DNA of 64,000 bases from Nonomuraea rhodomycinica (GTDB lineage Bacteria; Actinomycetota; Actinomycetes; Streptosporangiales; Streptosporangiaceae). Every line of letters begins with the position of its first letter. Position 1 is the stretch's first letter. The notes beneath the pieces are model-generated. The model did no database searches and was not told where the DNA came from. It was given only the letters and a program-made list of their open reading frames with translations. Made by a program: the position numbers and the translations under genes. The stretch lies in the NCBI RefSeq assembly GCF_013363995.1, contig NZ_JABWGO010000002.1, positions 434,001 through 498,000 on the forward strand, read 5' to 3'. Positions 8,213-16,006 of this stretch are shown in pieces.

Positions 8213-10804
8213 ATGAGTCTGGTCAGTGACAGCGCGCTGCGCCGCGCGCTCGCCCGCGCCCGTGACGGCAAGGCCCTCGACGCCACCGAGGCCGCCGTGC
8301 TCCTGCACGCCCGCGGCGAACATCTGGACGCCTTGCTGGAGCACGCGTCCCGGGTCCGGGACGCGGGGCTGGCGGCGGTGGGACGGGAAGGCGTGATCAC
8401 CTACAGCCGCAAGGTTTTCATCCCGTTGACCAGGCTGTGTCGCGACAAATGCGGATATTGCACGTTCGCGACCGCGCCGCACAAGCTGCCCGCGGCGTTC
8501 CTCAGCCCGGACGAGGTCCTGGAGATCGCCCGGCAGGGTGCGGCGATGGGCTGCAAGGAGGCGCTGTTCACGCTGGGCGACCGTCCCGAGGACCGCTGGC
8601 ACCAGGCGCGAGAGTGGCTGGACGCCCACGGGTACGACGACACCCTGTCGTACGTGCGGGCCATGGCGGTGCGCGTCCTGGAGGAGACCGGGCTGCTGCC
8701 GCACCTGAACCCCGGCGTGCTCGGCTGGCGCGACCTCCAGCGGCTCAAGCCGGTGGCCCCGTCCATGGGCATGATGCTGGAGACCACCTCCCGGCGGCTG
8801 TTCGAGGAGAAGGGGCAGCCGCACTACGGCTCGCCCGACAAGGATCCCGCCGTGCGGCTGCGCGTGCTGGAGGACGCCGGGCGCTCCAACGTGCCGTTCA
8901 CCACGGGCATCCTCATCGGCATCGGCGAGACCGTCGAGGACCGGGCCGAGTCGATCTTCGCGATCCGGCGGGTGGCGCGCGAGTACGGCGGCGTCCAGGA
9001 GGTGATCGTGCAGAACTTCCGCGCCAAGCCGGACACGGCCATGCGCGGCCTGCCGGACGCCGACCTGGAGGAGCTGGCCGCCACGATCGCGGTCGCCCGC
9101 CTGGTGCTGGGGCCGCGCATGCGCCTGCAGGCCCCGCCGAACCTCGTCGACGCCGAGTACGAGCTGATGATCCGGGCGGGCATCGACGACTGGGGCGGCG
9201 TGTCGCCGCTGACCCCGGACCACGTCAACCCGGAGCGGCCGTGGCCGCAGATCGACGCGCTCGCGGCCCGCACGGCCGACGCCGGGTTCCGGCTGCGCGA
9301 GCGGCTGACCATCTACCCCGAGTACGTGCTGGCGGGGGAGCCGTGGCTGGACCCCCGGCTGTTCGCACACGTCCAGGCGCTGGCGGACCCGGACACCGGC
9401 CTGGCCCGCGAGGACGTGACGCCGCGCGGGCTGCCGTGGCAGGAGCCGGACGGCGGCTTCACCGCCTCGGGCAGGGTGGACCTGCACGTCGAGGTGGACA
9501 CCACGGGCCGCACCCACGACCGGCGCGACGACTTCGACCACGTCTACGGCGACTGGGAGGCCCTGCGCGACCGCCTCGACCCGGCCGCCGCGACCGGGCC
9601 GGCGGCGACGGCCGGGGCGGGAGCCGGCGCGGGCACGCCCTCCGACGTCCGGCAGGCGCTGCGCCAGGCCGAGCGCGACCCGGCCGGCCTCAGCGAGGAC
9701 GAGGCCGTGGCGCTGCTGTCGGCCGACGGCGAGGCCCTCGACGAGCTGGCCGCCATCGCCGACGACCTGCGCCGCCGCACCGTGGGCGACGACGTCACGT
9801 ACGTGGTCAACCGCAACATCAACTTCACCAACGTCTGCTACACCGGCTGCCGGTTCTGCGCGTTCGCCCAGCGCCGCACCGACGCCGACGCGTACACCCT
9901 GAGCCTCGCCCAGGTCGCCGACCGGGCGGAGGAGGCGTGGCTCGCGGGCGCCACCGAGGTGTGCATGCAGGGCGGCATCCACCCCGACATGCCGGGCACC
10001 GCGTACTTCGACCTGGCCAGGGCGATCAAGGAGCGGACGCCGGACATGCACGTCCACGCGTTCTCGCCGATGGAGGTGGTCAACGGCGCCAGCCGGGCCG
10101 ACCTGTCGATCGAGGAGTGGCTGCACGCCGCCAAGGAGGCCGGGGTCGACTCGCTGCCGGGCACGGCCGCCGAGATCCTCGACGACGACGTCCGCTGGGT
10201 GCTCACCAAGGGCAAGCTGCCCACCGCCGAGTGGATCGAGGTGATCACCACGGCGCACCGGGTGGGCATCCCGACGACGTCCACGATGATGTACGGCCAC
10301 GTGGACACCCACCGGCACTGGGTCCGGCACATCAAGCTCATCCGGCGGCTGCAGGAGGAGACCGGCGGCTTCTCCGAGTTCGTGCTGCTGCCGTTCGTCC
10401 ACACCAGCGCGCCCATCTACCTGGCGGGCATCGCCCGGCCGGGGCCCACCGCGCGGGAGAACCGGGCCGTCCACGCGCTGGCCCGGATCCTGCTGCACGG
10501 CGCCATCTCCAACATCCAGTGCTCCTGGGTCAAGCTCGGCGACGACCTGTGCCGCCAGGTGCTCGACGGCGGCGTCAACGACCTCGGCGGCACGCTCATG
10601 GAGGAGACGATCAGCCGCATGGCCGGGTCGGAGAACGGCTCGTACAAGACCATCAGCGAGCTGCGCGCGATGGCGGGCGCGACCGGGCGGCCGGTCCGGC
10701 AGCGGACCACCGAGTACGGCGTGCCGGGCGAGGAGCGCCTGGCCGCCTCCCTCGCCAGCGACGGCGTCTGCACGAGCGTGCGCCGGGTCCTGCCGATGGC
10801 GTAG
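8213..10804 (+). CDS. fbiC: 7,8-didemethyl-8-hydroxy-5-deazariboflavin (FO) synthase, CofG-CofH fusion
   Basis: 863 residues, the bifunctional radical-SAM enzyme that builds FO, the deazaflavin core of coenzyme F420, from tyrosine and the flavin precursor 5-amino-6-ribitylamino-uracil. Two radical-SAM Fe-S motifs are visible. CRDKCGYC (C76, C80, C83) marks the CofG half and CYTGCRFC (C542, C546, C549) the CofH half. The length agrees with actinobacterial FbiC. An alanine/glycine-rich linker around residues 460-490 joins the halves. ATG at 8213 is chosen; the open frame extends far upstream only because it overlaps the previous gene. It belongs functionally with fbiA and fbiB 3-5 kb downstream on the other strand. 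Confidence 0.96.
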   Translation: MSLVSDSALRRALARARDGKALDATEAAVLLHARGEHLDALLEHASRVRDAGLAAVGREGVITYSRKVFIPLTRLCRDKCGYCTFATAPHKLPAAFLSPDEVLEIARQGAAMGCKEALFTLGDRPEDRWHQAREWLDAHGYDDTLSYVRAMAVRVLEETGLLPHLNPGVLGWRDLQRLKPVAPSMGMMLETTSRRLFEEKGQPHYGSPDKDPAVRLRVLEDAGRSNVPFTTGILIGIGETVEDRAESIFAIRRVAREYGGVQEVIVQNFRAKPDTAMRGLPDADLEELAATIAVARLVLGPRMRLQAPPNLVDAEYELMIRAGIDDWGGVSPLTPDHVNPERPWPQIDALAARTADAGFRLRERLTIYPEYVLAGEPWLDPRLFAHVQALADPDTGLAREDVTPRGLPWQEPDGGFTASGRVDLHVEVDTTGRTHDRRDDFDHVYGDWEALRDRLDPAAATGPAATAGAGAGAGTPSDVRQALRQAERDPAGLSEDEAVALLSADGEALDELAAIADDLRRRTVGDDVTYVVNRNINFTNVCYTGCRFCAFAQRRTDADAYTLSLAQVADRAEEAWLAGATEVCMQGGIHPDMPGTAYFDLARAIKERTPDMHVHAFSPMEVVNGASRADLSIEEWLHAAKEAGVDSLPGTAAEILDDDVRWVLTKGKLPTAEWIEVITTAHRVGIPTTSTMMYGHVDTHRHWVRHIKLIRRLQEETGGFSEFVLLPFVHTSAPIYLAGIARPGPTARENRAVHALARILLHGAISNIQCSWVKLGDDLCRQVLDGGVNDLGGTLMEETISRMAGSENGSYKTISELRAMAGATGRPVRQRTTEYGVPGEERLAASLASDGVCTSVRRVLPMA

Positions 10805-10886
10805 GTATAACATGTTCTAAATTGCACTTGCGTCTCGCCCGGGAGGCGCTGGGAGAATCATCACTCCCCTGGAGAGAGGGTTCACC

Positions 10887-12638
10887 GTGCGGTTGGGGCG
10901 ACACCGCGCCGCGTTAAGCGCTGAGCTGCGGCGGAGGAAGGCACTCCGGCGAGGGCTGTTGGCGGGGGTCACCGCCGTGGTCCTCGTCGCCGGCACGCTC
11001 GTGGTGCTCCTGGGCGGCGGCGGGGCACTGTGCGCCACACGAGAGCCTGTTCTGGTCAACGTCGCGGCGGCGGTGGACGTGGCGCCCGTGGCGATGCGGG
11101 CCGCCGCCCGCTTCAACGAGACGAGGACCGCCTCGGGCGGCCGGTGCGTGCTCGTCCAGGTCACCGAGCAGCCGCCGGCCACCGTGCTGCGCACGCTGAT
11201 CGGCGACCGGGCGGGCGTGCTGCGCCAGCGGCCGGACGGCTGGATCGCCGACTCCTCGGCCTGGATCCGGCTGGCCCGCAAGCAGGGCGCGAGCGGGCTG
11301 CCCGCCGGGGAGAGCGTGGTGGCGACCTCGCCGCTGGTGTTCGCCACCCGCTCCTCGCTCGCGCGGACGTTCTCCGTCGGCGGCACCCAGATGAACTGGC
11401 GGATGGTCTTCCCCGCGACCGTGCGCGGGCGGCTGCTGCCGACCGAGCAGGAGCCGGACGTCGTGCGGGTGCCCGACCCGTCGCTGGCCGGCGCGGGCAT
11501 CGCCACCGTGGCCGCCGCCCGGGACGTGGTGGGCACCGGGGCGGAGGCCGACAAGGCGCTCACGGCGTTCGTGCGCTGGGCGCAGGCCGGCTCCGCCCCC
11601 GACTACCGCACGATGATGGCCGCCGTGGACGACCGCGCGTTCTGGAAGCGGCCGGTCGTCATCGTGCCCGAGCAGTCGGTGTGGGAGCACAACCGGCGGG
11701 CGGCGTCGGCCGACCCGGTCGTCGCGCTGCGCCCGCGCGAGGGCACGATCATCCTGGACTACCCGTACGTGGTGACCGCGACCGACCCGGACGTGGCCGA
11801 GGCGTCGAAGGTCTTCGCCGACTGGCTGCGCGGCGAGGAGGCCCAGGACCTCGTGCGGCGGGACGGGTTCTGGTCCGGCGACGGCGCGCGCGGGCCCGTC
11901 TCGCCCGGCCCGCAGGTGCCGGCCGAGACGCCGATGACCCGGCCCTCGGTGTCGCCGGAGGACATCGACGAGGCGCTGCAGGCGTGGAGCAGGCTCGCCC
12001 CGCCGACCAACATCCTCGTGCTGGCCGACACCTCCCGGCACATGGCCGAGCGGGTCAAGGACACCACGCGGGTCGGCATCGCCCTCCAGGCGGCCAAGAT
12101 CGGGCTGCGGCTGTTCCCCGACTCGACGCACATGGGCATGTGGGAGTTCGCCGACGGGCTGGGCGGCGCGAAGGGCTACCAGGAGCGCGTCTCGCTCGGG
12201 CCGATCACCAGGCCCGACACCGGGCAGGTCGTCCGGCGCAGCGTGCTGGACGAGCTGACCAGCACGATCACCGCGCATCCCGACCGCGACAGCTCCCTGT
12301 ACGACGGGATCCTCGCCGGGTTCCGCGAGGTGACCCGAGAGTACCGCGAGGAGATGAACAACACGCTCCTCGTGATCACCTCCGGGAAGGACGACGGGCG
12401 GGGCGTGACGCTCCAGGAGCTGGTGGGCAAGCTCAAGGACGAGTGGCGGCCGGACCGGCCCGTGCAGATCGTCGTCATCGCGTTCGGCACGGGCGCCGAC
12501 CGCGACAGCCTGGGCCAGATCACGGCCGCGACGAACGGGTCGCTGCACGTGGCGCGGCAGCCCGGCGAGATCATCGACGTCTTCCTCGCCGCGCTGGCCC
12601 GCCGCCTGTGCCACCCGACCTGCAAGCAGACGCCCTGA
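10887..12638 (+). CDS. Membrane-anchored substrate-binding and VWA domain protein
   Basis: 583 residues. A basic N-terminus and one transmembrane helix (about residues 23-45, ending LLGGGGALCA) place the rest outside the cell. Residues ~50-340 look like a bacterial extracellular solute-binding domain (NVAAAVDVAPVAMRAAARFN onwards). From about residue 373 a von Willebrand A fold begins with NILVLADTSRHMAE. The metal-site (MIDAS) motif reads D-T-S-R-H instead of D-x-S-x-S, so metal-dependent binding may be lost. GTG at 10887 has a GGAGAGAGG ribosome binding site. It is monocistronic and ends at a strong convergent terminator. Ligand unknown; a role in envelope interactions is only inference. 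Confidence 0.8.
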   Translation: MRLGRHRAALSAELRRRKALRRGLLAGVTAVVLVAGTLVVLLGGGGALCATREPVLVNVAAAVDVAPVAMRAAARFNETRTASGGRCVLVQVTEQPPATVLRTLIGDRAGVLRQRPDGWIADSSAWIRLARKQGASGLPAGESVVATSPLVFATRSSLARTFSVGGTQMNWRMVFPATVRGRLLPTEQEPDVVRVPDPSLAGAGIATVAAARDVVGTGAEADKALTAFVRWAQAGSAPDYRTMMAAVDDRAFWKRPVVIVPEQSVWEHNRRAASADPVVALRPREGTIILDYPYVVTATDPDVAEASKVFADWLRGEEAQDLVRRDGFWSGDGARGPVSPGPQVPAETPMTRPSVSPEDIDEALQAWSRLAPPTNILVLADTSRHMAERVKDTTRVGIALQAAKIGLRLFPDSTHMGMWEFADGLGGAKGYQERVSLGPITRPDTGQVVRRSVLDELTSTITAHPDRDSSLYDGILAGFREVTREYREEMNNTLLVITSGKDDGRGVTLQELVGKLKDEWRPDRPVQIVVIAFGTGADRDSLGQITAATNGSLHVARQPGEIIDVFLAALARRLCHPTCKQTP

Positions 12639-12652
12639 GCCGGACGCGGGAA

Positions 12653-12682
12653 GGCGCCGCCCCGGGTGCGCGGGGCGGCGCC
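12653..12682. terminator. Bidirectional terminator hairpin
   Basis: GGCGCCGCCCC (12653-12663) pairs perfectly with GGGGCGGCGCC (12672-12682) around an 8-base loop. It lies between the convergent VWA and LPMO genes, 14 bases from each stop. No T-run, as is common in high-GC actinomycetes. Confidence 0.75.
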
Positions 12683-12696
12683 CGGTCACCAGGGGG

Positions 12697-13431
12697 TCAG
12701 GCGCGCTGCCAGAGCGCGGGGACGTTGGGCGGCTCCCAGCCGGCGATCGCGGTGTGCGCCTGCAGGCAGCGGTAGGACGCGCCGCCGTAGGTCACCACCG
12801 CGCCGACGGCGTAGGCGGTGCCCGCCTTCCACGTGTCGCCGGGGTTCGAGGTCGGCGTCGGCGTGGGGGTGGGCGTGGGGGTGACGGTCGGGGTCGGGGT
12901 GGGCGTCGGGTTGCCGCCACCGCCGCCGATCTGGAGGTCGATGCAGGAGTAGAAGGCGTTGGGGGTGTCGGAGATGTTCCAGATCGCCAGGACCTTCTGC
13001 CTGCCTGAGAAGCCCGAGAGGTTCACCGTGTGGGAGATCGTCGCGGGCGGTTGCTGGCCGTTGCCGTTGAAGGAGGCCACCCTCGTGTTGCCGATGTAGT
13101 ACTCGTACGAGCTGGTGGCGTGCCGGGCGGTGAACGTCCAGTTGAACGTCACGCTGGTGCCGACGGAGGTCGCGGGCCACGGCTTGCTGTCGTCGCTGAG
13201 CTGCGCGAAGCGGGCGACGTTGGCGTGGCAGGTGCGCAGTCCCTTCGGGCCCTCGACGCTCTGCGGCTCGTAGATGATGTCGCCGCAGTCCGGCACCTGG
13301 CCGCGGGCGCAGAACGCCTGGCGGCTCGGTGGCGAGTCGACGTACCCGTGGGCCATGGCGGGCTCGGCCACGAACACCGTGGCGGCGATCGTGAGCACCG
13401 CCACGGTGACTAACGTGAGCGTCCTTCGCAT
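12697..13431 (-). CDS. Secreted lytic polysaccharide monooxygenase (AA10) with C-terminal CBM5/12
   Basis: 244 residues. The signal peptide ends AEPAMA, so cleavage exposes H28 as the first residue of the mature enzyme, as copper LPMOs require. H104 in FTARHATSSYEYY completes the histidine brace, and NAFYSCIDL near residue 160 fits the axial-site region. A linker of repeated Pro-Thr (about 175-195) leads to a small chitin-binding module with W201, YGGASYRCLQAH and WEPPNVPALWQ. AA10 enzymes oxidatively cleave chitin or cellulose; the CBM5/12 module points to chitin. ATG at 13431 has an AAAGGAG ribosome binding site. It fits functionally with the GlcNAc PTS and NagZ at the far end of the window. 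Confidence 0.92.
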   Translation of the reverse strand: MRRTLTLVTVAVLTIAATVFVAEPAMAHGYVDSPPSRQAFCARGQVPDCGDIIYEPQSVEGPKGLRTCHANVARFAQLSDDSKPWPATSVGTSVTFNWTFTARHATSSYEYYIGNTRVASFNGNGQQPPATISHTVNLSGFSGRQKVLAIWNISDTPNAFYSCIDLQIGGGGGNPTPTPTPTVTPTPTPTPTPTSNPGDTWKAGTAYAVGAVVTYGGASYRCLQAHTAIAGWEPPNVPALWQRA

Positions 13432-13471
13432 TGAAAGTGCTCCTTTACCTGGGGGGTTGCCCTAAATGTAA

Positions 13472-13484
13472 AGGAAACTTTCCT
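13472..13484. promoter_or_regulatory. Palindromic operator candidate upstream of the LPMO
   Basis: AGGAAA-C-TTTCCT is a perfect inverted repeat with a one-base centre, 41 bases upstream of the LPMO start. Its short symmetric form looks like a repressor site. It does not match the DasR operator (TGGTCTAGACCA), so another sugar-responsive regulator, for instance of the ROK or LacI type, would be expected. Confidence 0.5.
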
Positions 13485-13520
13485 AACGGTAAATGGCCGC
13501 TGACATGCTTAGTCAGGCCG

Positions 13521-14867
13521 TCACCGCGTGACCAGGAAGTCCGCCGGGTCGCGCGGGGCGCGGTCGCGGGGCGGCGCGGCGGCGTGGCCCACGGCGACGC
13601 ACCCCATCGGGTCCCACGACTCCGGCAGGTCCAGCACCTCGCGCACCACCGGCCGGCAGAACATCGTGGACGACACCCACGCCGACCCCAGCCCCTCGAC
13701 CGCGAGCTGGACGAGCAGGTTCTCCACCCCGGCGCCCATCGCCACCACGAACATCTCCCGCTCCGAGGCGTTGCGCCGGTCGTCGCGGTAGGTGTGGGAG
13801 CCCTCCATGACCAGGCACGGCACCACGAGGTACGGCGCGTTGCGCAGCACGTCGCCCCGCCGGATCCGCTTGGCGATCGACTCCTCGGTGAAGCCGTCGC
13901 CGCGCAGGTCCTCGATCCAGGCCGCGCGCATCGCGTCCACCAGCTTGAGGCGGGCCGCCGCCGACTCCACCAGCACGAACCGCCACGGCGTCGTGTGGTG
14001 CGGCGCCGGCGCGGCGATGCCCGCGGCGACGGCCCGCCGCACCGCCGCCGGGTCCACCGGCTCGTCCGAGAACTCGCGGATCGTCCGGCGGGCGAACACC
14101 ACGTCCCGCGACCCGTACCGGAACAGGTCGTCGTCGGCCGGCCGGATCAGCGGGCGCACGCCGGGCCCGTCGTCGTCGGTGACGAGGTGCCCGAGGCCGC
14201 GCACGATCGCCACCGGCACGCCCGCCAGCTTGCCCTTGACCAGCTCGGCGGCCGAGGCGATCTCGTCGGCGAGCGCGGTGACCGTGGCGCTGAGCGGGTT
14301 GCCGTGGGTGTCCGCGCCGCCGCGGAAGTCCTCCAGCGGGACGACGCCGGCGGCGCCGACGGCCAGGTCGGTCAGGCCGTTGCGCCAGGGCCGGCCGAAC
14401 GTGTCGGAGACGATCACCCCGACCCTGGCCCCGAGCCCGGCCCGGACCCGGCGGGCGGAGGCGTCGGCGTCCTCCGGCAGGAGCAGGACGGTGCCCGGCT
14501 CGGTGTTGGAGGCGTCGACCCCGGCCGCGGCCATCACGAAGCCGTGGCGGGTCTGGGAGATCACGGTGTCGCCGCGCCGGGCGACGACCCGGGCCGTCTC
14601 CTCCTCGATGGCGGCCGTGCGGTCGGGCGCGCGGCGCACCCGCCCCTCGGCCTTGCTGACGATCTTGGAGGTGACGACCACGATGTCGCCGTCGCGCAGG
14701 CCGGCGTCGCGGAGCAGCAGCGCCAGGTCGTCGCCCGGCCGGACCTCGCCGATGCCGGTGACCGGGATGACCTCGATCGAGCCGGGGACCGCCGGGCCGG
14801 GGGTGCTCTCTCCGGCGGTCGTCGGGTCGGCGCTCATCGGGGCGGGGGTGGTCGGCTCGGTGGTCAT
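13521..14867 (-). CDS. fbiB: Coenzyme F420-0:L-glutamate ligase with C-terminal nitroreductase-like domain
   Basis: 448 residues, the fused FbiB of actinobacteria. The N-terminal CofE-type domain (about residues 25-245, from [18 protein letters not shown] through [15 protein letters not shown]) adds gamma-linked glutamates to F420-0. The C-terminal FMN-binding nitroreductase fold (from [16 protein letters not shown]) reduces dehydro-F420-0 and extends the tail in mycobacterial FbiB. The ATG at 14867 overlaps the fbiA stop (ATGA), showing translational coupling. The first ~20 residues are a Thr/Pro-rich extension; a second Met at residue 12 could also serve as start. Confidence 0.94.
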   Translation of the reverse strand: MTTEPTTPAPMSADPTTAGESTPGPAVPGSIEVIPVTGIGEVRPGDDLALLLRDAGLRDGDIVVVTSKIVSKAEGRVRRAPDRTAAIEEETARVVARRGDTVISQTRHGFVMAAAGVDASNTEPGTVLLLPEDADASARRVRAGLGARVGVIVSDTFGRPWRNGLTDLAVGAAGVVPLEDFRGGADTHGNPLSATVTALADEIASAAELVKGKLAGVPVAIVRGLGHLVTDDDGPGVRPLIRPADDDLFRYGSRDVVFARRTIREFSDEPVDPAAVRRAVAAGIAAPAPHHTTPWRFVLVESAAARLKLVDAMRAAWIEDLRGDGFTEESIAKRIRRGDVLRNAPYLVVPCLVMEGSHTYRDDRRNASEREMFVVAMGAGVENLLVQLAVEGLGSAWVSSTMFCRPVVREVLDLPESWDPMGCVAVGHAAAPPRDRAPRDPADFLVTR

Positions 14868-15814
14868 CGGGCCAGCTCCAGGGCCAGGTCGAGCGCGCCG
14901 CGGGCGAGGTCGGCCGCCACGTCGGCGCCCGTCTCGGGGTCGCGCATGAGGAGGGGCCGGGCGACGACGCGCACGCCGTCGAGCCGGACGCCGGAGTCCT
15001 CGGGCGCCACCAGCCAGCCGTCGATCAGCTCCGCGCCGTACAGCTCGAGCACCGCCTGGGCCGTCGTCTCGACGCCGATCGCCGTGAGGCAGGCGTCGGC
15101 CATGCCGCGCACCGGGGCGCCGCCGATGATGGGGGAGACCCCCACGACCGTCTTGGGCAGCAGCGCCTCGCGGATGCCGGGCACCTGGAGGATCGTGCCG
15201 ATGCTGACCACCGGGTTGGACGGCGGCAGGATCACCACGTCGGCCTCCTCGATGGCCTCCAGCACGCCGGGGGCGGGCTTGGCGCTGTCCACGCCGACCA
15301 GCGCGATCGACTCGGCGGGCACCGAGGCGCGCAGCCGTACCCACCACTCCTGGAAGTGGACGGCGCGCCGGCCGCGCTCGTCGGTGACGACGACGTGCGT
15401 CTCGCAGCGGTCGTCGCTCATCGGCAGCAGCTCGACGCCCGGCTGCCAGCGCGCGCAGAGCGCCCGGGTGATCTGCGAGAGCGGGAAGCCGGCCTCCAGC
15501 ATCTGGGAGCGGACGATGTGGGTGGCGAAGTCGCGGTCGCCGAGGCCGAACCACTGCGGCTCGACGCCGTAGGCGGCCAGCTCGTCCTTGACGACGTGGG
15601 TCTCCTTGGCCCGGCCCCAGCCCTGCTCCTCGTCGATGCCGCCGCCGAGGGTGTACATGACCGTGTCGAGGTCGGGACAGACCCGCAGGCCGAAGAGGGT
15701 GATGTCGTCACCGGTGTTGCCGATCACGGTGATCCGGGCGTCGGGCGCGGTCTCGCGCAGTCCGCGCAGGAAGCGGGCGCCGCCGATGCCGCCGGCGAGG
15801 GACACGATGTGCAT
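14864..15814 (-). CDS. fbiA: 2-phospho-L-lactate/PEP transferase of F420 synthesis
   Basis: 316 residues of the CofD/FbiA family, which transfers a phospholactyl or phosphoenolpyruvyl group from its GDP-activated form to FO, giving (dehydro-)F420-0. The N-terminus [19 protein letters not shown] is the family signature, and [20 protein letters not shown] forms the nucleotide/metal site. The ATG at 15814 is chosen because conservation begins there; an upstream ATG would add 26 unrelated residues. It is the first gene of the fbiA-fbiB operon. The guanylyltransferase FbiD, which makes the donor, is not in this window. Confidence 0.95.
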   Translation of the reverse strand: MHIVSLAGGIGGARFLRGLRETAPDARITVIGNTGDDITLFGLRVCPDLDTVMYTLGGGIDEEQGWGRAKETHVVKDELAAYGVEPQWFGLGDRDFATHIVRSQMLEAGFPLSQITRALCARWQPGVELLPMSDDRCETHVVVTDERGRRAVHFQEWWVRLRASVPAESIALVGVDSAKPAPGVLEAIEEADVVILPPSNPVVSIGTILQVPGIREALLPKTVVGVSPIIGGAPVRGMADACLTAIGVETTAQAVLELYGAELIDGWLVAPEDSGVRLDGVRVVARPLLMRDPETGADVAADLARGALDLALELAR

Positions 15815-16006
15815 GCCGACCAGTCTTCCACCGGCCTCTGACACGCCCGAGACGGCCTCGGTGTTGCCGATCCGCAACCCTCCGAAAAACACGGCATAGC
15901 GGGCGATGTGGGGCTTTTGGGGGATAAGTGGTTGGCGTTACTCCCGGCATCCATGGCGGTGATGTGGCAAACTCCCTTCGGGCTAAAGGGTCCGATGGGA
16001 GTAGTC

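Noticed and set aside
13431..15572. 713-codon open frame opposite fbiA-fbiB
   Set aside because: It is antisense to two confidently identified enzymes, is rich in Arg/His/Gly low-complexity sequence and shows no family motif; it is a high-GC shadow.
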